Made by a program: the position numbers and the translations under genes. This document shows positions 59,342-64,000 of a DNA stretch of 64,000 nucleotides, piece after piece. The notes beneath the pieces were generated by a model that saw only the letters and a list, made by a program, of their open reading frames with translations, was not told where the DNA came from and ran no database searches. How positions within the stretch are numbered: the stretch's first letter is position 1; each line of letters opens with the position of its first letter. The stretch is from Cymodocea nodosa (lineage: Eukaryota; Streptophyta; Magnoliopsida; Alismatales; Cymodoceaceae): contig CM072347.1 of NCBI GenBank assembly GCA_036874045.1, positions 7,194,501 through 7,258,500 of the forward strand, written 5' to 3'.

Positions 59342-60430
59342 CTAAGCAAACTTTTTAGGCATAATTCTTCTTGCTATTAATTCTGTTTTAATGTAGTTCG
59401 TGTTCCTTCTTAATTTGTAAACTTGCAATATATTATCAATGCTAAATACAAGTGTACTACCATTAATGAAATGAAATGTAGAGAGGGATCCTCTTCGGTT
59501 CCAAGATAATGTAGCTGTTTCTATTTCTACATCTATTTCAATATATTCCTCTTCCCACTTCCATTCATTTATGTCTTTCATGATCCATATTTGAAATTTC
59601 ATCAATTCATCCCACCATCTTATTAAACATAAAGTAGGATCATCATATTCATTATACCACATCCCTATTTGAATTTTATCAAATTCTGTAGATGGTGGTT
59701 TAGCTATTTCTCTCGGTGTAGGCAAAATTTCTATATATTCATCATAATTATCTATGCTTACTATGTATAAATCAGATCTAAATGCAACTGATATATTTGT
59801 GACTAGATATATATATCCATCAAGTATGACATGTATGCTGTTAATTAATGATTTCTGTCCTAGATATATCATAGTGTTTTCAGTCCAAGATCTATTCAAA
59901 AAATTATACACACTCAAGCATAAATCTTCATCCCAATTTCCTGTAGGTCTCCAATAATATAATTTTTCAGGAATGGTCGAATTTTTATCAAAAAATATTA
60001 ACGTTGACCCACAATTTTCAGTTGGTACTTCATATCTATTAGGTCTTCCTATATTCCATTCTTCTCTTGTGATAGGATTTCTAATCAAAATATCAGGTAA
60101 TAGAATTGCATGCCTTGGTTTGGTCTTGTATATAATTAATCCTTCATCCATCCCCATAATATGATCTATTCCTTCTAATGTATTGGGTGGAATTCCAGTA
60201 GTTTCTTCCATATTCAGATATTCATGGCTAATTGAACTATGATTAAATGACTTCCATAAAAATCCATCTCTAATTTTAGTCATTTTTGCAACTTGTAGTC
60301 CCTAAAAATATTTTTCTTTGACACAGTCTTTTATTTCCTTTGATACACAACATAGCCAGCATAGATCTCTAGCTGACAAGTTACTCAGTACTTCCCTTAG
60401 TGCATCCAGCGGTAATTGCATCAATTCCAT
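59342..60430 (-). pseudogene. F-box protein gene carried by H element 2
   Basis: Starts at the Met before ELMQLPLDALREVLSNLS (60430) and ends at 59342, 362 codons before the stop. F-box at residues ~1-45 ('LPLDALREVLSNLSARDL', CCVSKEIKDCVKEKYF). The C-terminal F-box-associated-like region includes 'LPDILIRNPITREEW', 'YYWRPTGNWDEDLCLSVYNF' and 'RWWDELMKFQIWIMKD', and ends 'ARRIMPKKFA'. A single in-frame TAG (60302-60304) where copy 1 has His is the only obvious lesion. Roughly 85-90% of residues match the copy at 30020-31158 by eye. It lies just downstream of gag on the same strand, within the element. Confidence 0.82.
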
Positions 60431-60599
60431 TTGTTGATTCTGTATAACATAAACAAAAATTTTAGTAGAGACAAAAATTAACATAACTACTTCACACCCT
60501 TGTGGAGTTAGGTCATAACTCAACGGACTAAGTTCGTTGAGTTAAGTACTAACTCTACGATACTATTAACTATAAATAAACTTATATATATATATAGTT

Positions 60600-61955
60600 A
60601 CTTCAGTTATACTACTTCATTCAGCTATCCTCCCAGAAGAGGTATCAATTTCATTAACAGTTCTATTGATAGGGTTAGGTATTGCTTGTATTGGCAATCC
60701 TCCAGTAGGTTTAACTTCCATTGATTCCTATCTAAATGATATGTTTCTATTTTGATTTTGAATTGCAGCATTTCCAAATACAAGATCCAGACGATTGTTT
60801 AATTGTTGGATTATCTTTTCTAATTTCTCTATTCTAGATCCTTGTTCCAGTAATGCTTCATAACTTATATTCTTCTCATTTATATTTTCTCCACCCTAGA
60901 AATTGTTGTTTCTCCAAGATAAATTTGGGTGATTTCTCCAATTAGGATTATAAGAATTTCCCAAGTTATCTCTCTCGTTTCTAGCATAAATAATATCTAA
61001 ATCATTTATGTTTGCATTTTTTCTGCTAGCTTTTGATTTAATGATAACTCTTCTATTTTCTTTGTTAATTCATTTAATTTTACCTCAAGCATAGTACTTG
61101 AATCTATTTCATGCATTCCTCTTGGCAATATTTTTTTATATGCAATAGCTTAAGCCGAATTTTCCCACTGTGTAGTTCTTTTTGCAAAGTTTTCTAAATA
61201 TGCCCATGCTTCTTCACTACATAACTTTAAAAATCCATTTTGACAAGTAGATTCTAATAAAGATTTTGTTGAAACATCTATGCCTTCATAAATTATACCT
61301 ATTAATTGTGCTTTACTCATTGCATGATGTGGACATTGATTCAGTAAATCTTTAAATCTTTCAAAATATTTCCAAAATGATTCACCCTATTTTTGGCTAC
61401 ACATTAATATTTCTTTTTTCTTTTTAATCATTTAATGTGTTGAATAATATTTTTTCAGAAAAATAGAGCAAAATTCAGTCCATGTAGAAATTGAATCAGG
61501 TGACAGAGTATATAACTATCTCTTAGCTATGTCTTTTAAAGTAAAAGGGATATATCTAAGTTTAATAGCATCTATACTCATGTTCGACATTTTCATCATT
61601 TGACAAACTTTGTTAAAGTCTCTAAGGAAATAGTAGACATCCTCTCTTTCTAATACATGAAAATGTGGCAATTGACTAATATAATTAGCTTTTAGTTCAA
61701 ACCTATCTCCCTCAAAGTTTGGCAATCGAATACATGAAGGTTCATCAACTAATTCAGGATATAGAATTTTTCCTAATGGTTTTTCTACTGGAGTAGCCAT
61801 CTCTACGTTCTCTTTTAAAGAAAGGTTAGCTACACCCCAAAGGATTTCGTTAAAGTCTAATTCAGAAAATGTTTCAGTACGCGTCTGTGTTGAATATTCT
61901 TAGGGAGGTGTTCTTACTAATCGTTTAGTACTAGGAGAATGAGTCCATGTGCTCA
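60600..61955 (-). pseudogene. Athila-type Gag of H element 2
   Basis: Starts MSTWTHSPSTKRLVR (61955), followed by several stops. The longest open part is 61800-61516, with 'RFELKANYISQLPHF' and 'IKLRYIPFTLKDIAKR'. After that come 'WTEFCSIFLKKYY', 'YFERFKDLLNQCPHHAMSK', 'GIDVSTKSLLESTCQNGF' and 'NFAKRTTQWE'. More damaged than the copy at 31300-32717. Again no protease or pol follows, only the F-box gene. Confidence 0.8.
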
Positions 61956-62921
61956 TAAATAAAATAGCAGAAGATTAATTATATACTAGTCTGAAGCTTT
62001 TCATTCAGTAAATATTTGTTGACGGATGAAGTTGAATCAGCTGCTTCTCCTTCCAGTTCCCCCAACGCATTCTCCTTTCTTTTAAAAGTGCTGGTAACTC
62101 ATAAATAACATTCTATTCTATATATATAATGCACATCCATAAAGTAAATAAATCTCGTTGCAAGAACGTGTCTTGTAACGTGCAGCGTGGTTCCTATTTT
62201 TATGGGTACGTGTACCACTACTAATTTAAAATTTTGGTAACCGCTAAGCCGACAAAGTTTCGTTCGTGGTTAAAAGAATAACCGTTCTACTTAATCCACA
62301 AACTAACCTCGTTGATTTACAGATAACTCAACGGAACAACGTCGGTTATTGTTGCTAACTCCACGAACTAACTTCATTATGTTACAGATAACTCAACAGA
62401 GTGACCTTATATTATTGACCTCATGGAGTTAAGTTTAACTCAACGAACTTACTTCATTGAGTTAACACTTAGCAACCTCTAAGTTTACTCCTCATAAGTA
62501 CCTCTATTTTTTTTTTTTCTTTCTCTCCTACACTCTACTAACTGAAATAAAGTTAAATACATGTCATTAATGCAGTATTCTAATCAAAATTCGTTTAAAT
62601 CTGAACATTATATAAATATTTAACTTGTAGTTCATTTCATGTTATGTAGAATTTACATTTTACCTTGCAGCATGCAGATATTTTCAAGAATATATTATTT
62701 AATCCTGTCATTCAGCAAATTGTAAATCTTTTTAAACATTCATGCATAATGTTCCACAAATTATATAACATTCAATATAGTTCATCCATTTCATCATACT
62801 AAACACGCATGAAAAATATATCTAAAAAACATATATTCATTCATATGAATAAATTATAGTACAATCTAATCAGATATTTTTCATACAAATATATACAAGT
62901 ACAAGTAGACGAACTATACAA
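61956..62921. other. Spacer of H element 2 with the uninterrupted copia site
   Basis: No gene. 62280-62410 is a shortened palindrome array. At 62404-62420 the sequence runs 'gaccttatattattgacc' without interruption, where the other copies contain a copia LTR flanked by TTATA. 62430-62900 aligns with 34900-35390. Confidence 0.65.
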
Positions 62922-64000
62922 TTAGCCTCTATTCCTAAGTTCATCTACTTCCTCTTGGAGTTTTTCTATTTGTTGCTCTAATTGTTCTATCCTCTCTACA
63001 TCTCCAATAATGCCTCCAGAAGGTACAGATACTTCAGCTGCAGCATAATTTCTGTATTCTTTCACTGAAATGGTTCTTGATCTTATCCTTTGGACGTCCA
63101 TTTTGTGAATCAATACAGTCTACTATCAATATAGGTATCAAATCTCCATAAAATAATTTCTTCTTTGCAGACTTCATCTTGGATAGGAGGACTTGACACC
63201 AATTAACTTGAATTCTGTTCACAACTACATAAGTGGCCCACTTGACAAATTGACTCAGTTCAATGTCATGGCCCTATCATTGGTAGACATTTTTAATCAA
63301 AATATTAGCTATCATGTGTGTTGTACCATTTAAATGCTTCAGTCTATTTAATAATGGCACACTAGGATTGATAGCTAAACTATCCTTGATTTCCTGCTCT
63401 ATCCATTCAACGGCAGTTGTGCTTTCCAAAATTTCTTTTCCTTCATTCTTCAATCCAAGAATGTTGTGGAGAAGCTCTGGTGTTATCTGTACATTAGCTT
63501 CCTCCACGTTGGAAATTAATTGTCCTTCTTCTTCTCTTAAATTAGCATAAAAGCAGGGTACTAGATTTTCATATATTGCATGCCCTTTCTATTGAGAAAT
63601 AAATTGTAGTAGACCCTGGAACTCAAATAATTCCTTAATTTCTTGCATTTCGTCCCAATTTACTGGTTTACTATATATGATATCATAACCCCTAATCTCT
63701 TGGTATTTATTATAAGCTTCTTGACTCCAAAAGTGTACTTCATTCAGAACTATTGCTTTAGTTGGGTCAGGAATGTGACTTTGTTGTTCTAGAGGGGTTT
63801 GTTCTTGATTTTCCTCTTCCATAAGCTGAACTTGAACTTGCTGAAAATGTTCTACAGATTCCTGAACATTTGCTTCTGCTTTTGTCTGTGGTGGTGAGCC
63901 GACAGAACTCTCCACTCTGTCTTGAAGTGTTTCATTAAATTTAGTCGAATCTACAAAGTCATTTTTGTCCATATGGACTTGTTCAGCTTCTCATTCAGTT
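62922..64000 (-). pseudogene. H ORF1 of element 2, C-terminal part (runs off the right edge)
   Basis: Minus-strand blocks in order: an acidic/Q-rich linker (63972 down to about 63780), 'FWSQEAYNKYQEIRGYDI', 'EIKELFEFQGLLQFISQ', 'ITPELLHNILGLKNEGKE', 'GTTHMIANILIKN', 'NRIQVNWCQVLLSKM', 'KLFYGDLIPILI', 'RSRTISVKEYRNYAAAEVSV'. It ends with a coiled coil 'IEQLEQQIEKLQEEVDEL' and a stop at 62922. Frameshifts or stops separate the pieces near 63590, 63280 and 63110. No solo LTR is inserted here, so it shows the original continuity across the site where 36333-38395 is inserted in the other copies. Confidence 0.7.

Overview
This window looks like heterochromatic, repeat-saturated DNA from the nuclear genome of a flowering plant, most likely a eudicot. 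The reasons are high A+T, Ty1/copia elements primed by initiator Met-tRNA, Athila-type Ty3/gypsy Gag, a non-LTR RT remnant, and one small spliced host gene of a conserved plant family. The species cannot be named. I see no CRISPR array, rRNA or tRNA gene, or bacterial-style operon. Nearly all open frames are remnants of transposon genes.

Layout, left to right. (a) 1-1038: 3' part of a ~2 kb LTR of a gypsy-like family, here called H. (b) 1039-11969: a minus-strand copia element (C1) that keeps gag and a 3' ORF but has no recognisable pol, with a solo LTR (4513-6217) nested in it. (c) 11970-14520: LTR fragments and a LINE-type RT remnant. (d) 14840-16340: the only convincing host gene, a 105-aa membrane-anchored DnaJ-type zinc-finger protein in three coding exons. 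(e) 16921-21901: a decayed plus-strand copia gag-pol (C2), cut by a solo LTR and then by the 3' LTR of another minus-strand element (C3). (f) 23690-57543: one minus-strand H element, heavily nested. In sense order it has a 5' LTR reduced to 275 bp, an integrase tail, ORF1, a palindrome-rich spacer, an Athila-type gag, an F-box gene, a 3' UTR, a PPT and a 3' LTR. (g) 57544-64000: a second H element in the same orientation, apparently sharing the 57269-57543 LTR, again with F-box, gag and ORF1, running off the right edge.

The H element contains a tandem segmental duplication. Segment 33070-40430 is repeated in 40431-57165. Both copies carry the same H-type solo LTR inside ORF1 (TSD GAAAT) and the same copia insertion (TSD TTATA). 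That insertion is a solo LTR in one copy and an 11 kb two-LTR element (40601-51635) in the other. The second H element at 62400 shows the corresponding uninterrupted site.

The most unusual observation is the gene content of these elements. Both H copies encode Gag plus an F-box protein and an ORF1 protein, with no pol. The copia elements C1 and 40601-51635 carry a related ORF after pol, and that ORF is preceded by an internal PPT and LTR-like segment whose upstream sequence matches the H 3' UTR. The simplest reading is that copia elements acquired a 3' UTR-PPT-LTR-ORF1 block from an H-type element. All these elements look non-autonomous (TR-GAG-like) and would need reverse transcriptase and integrase in trans.
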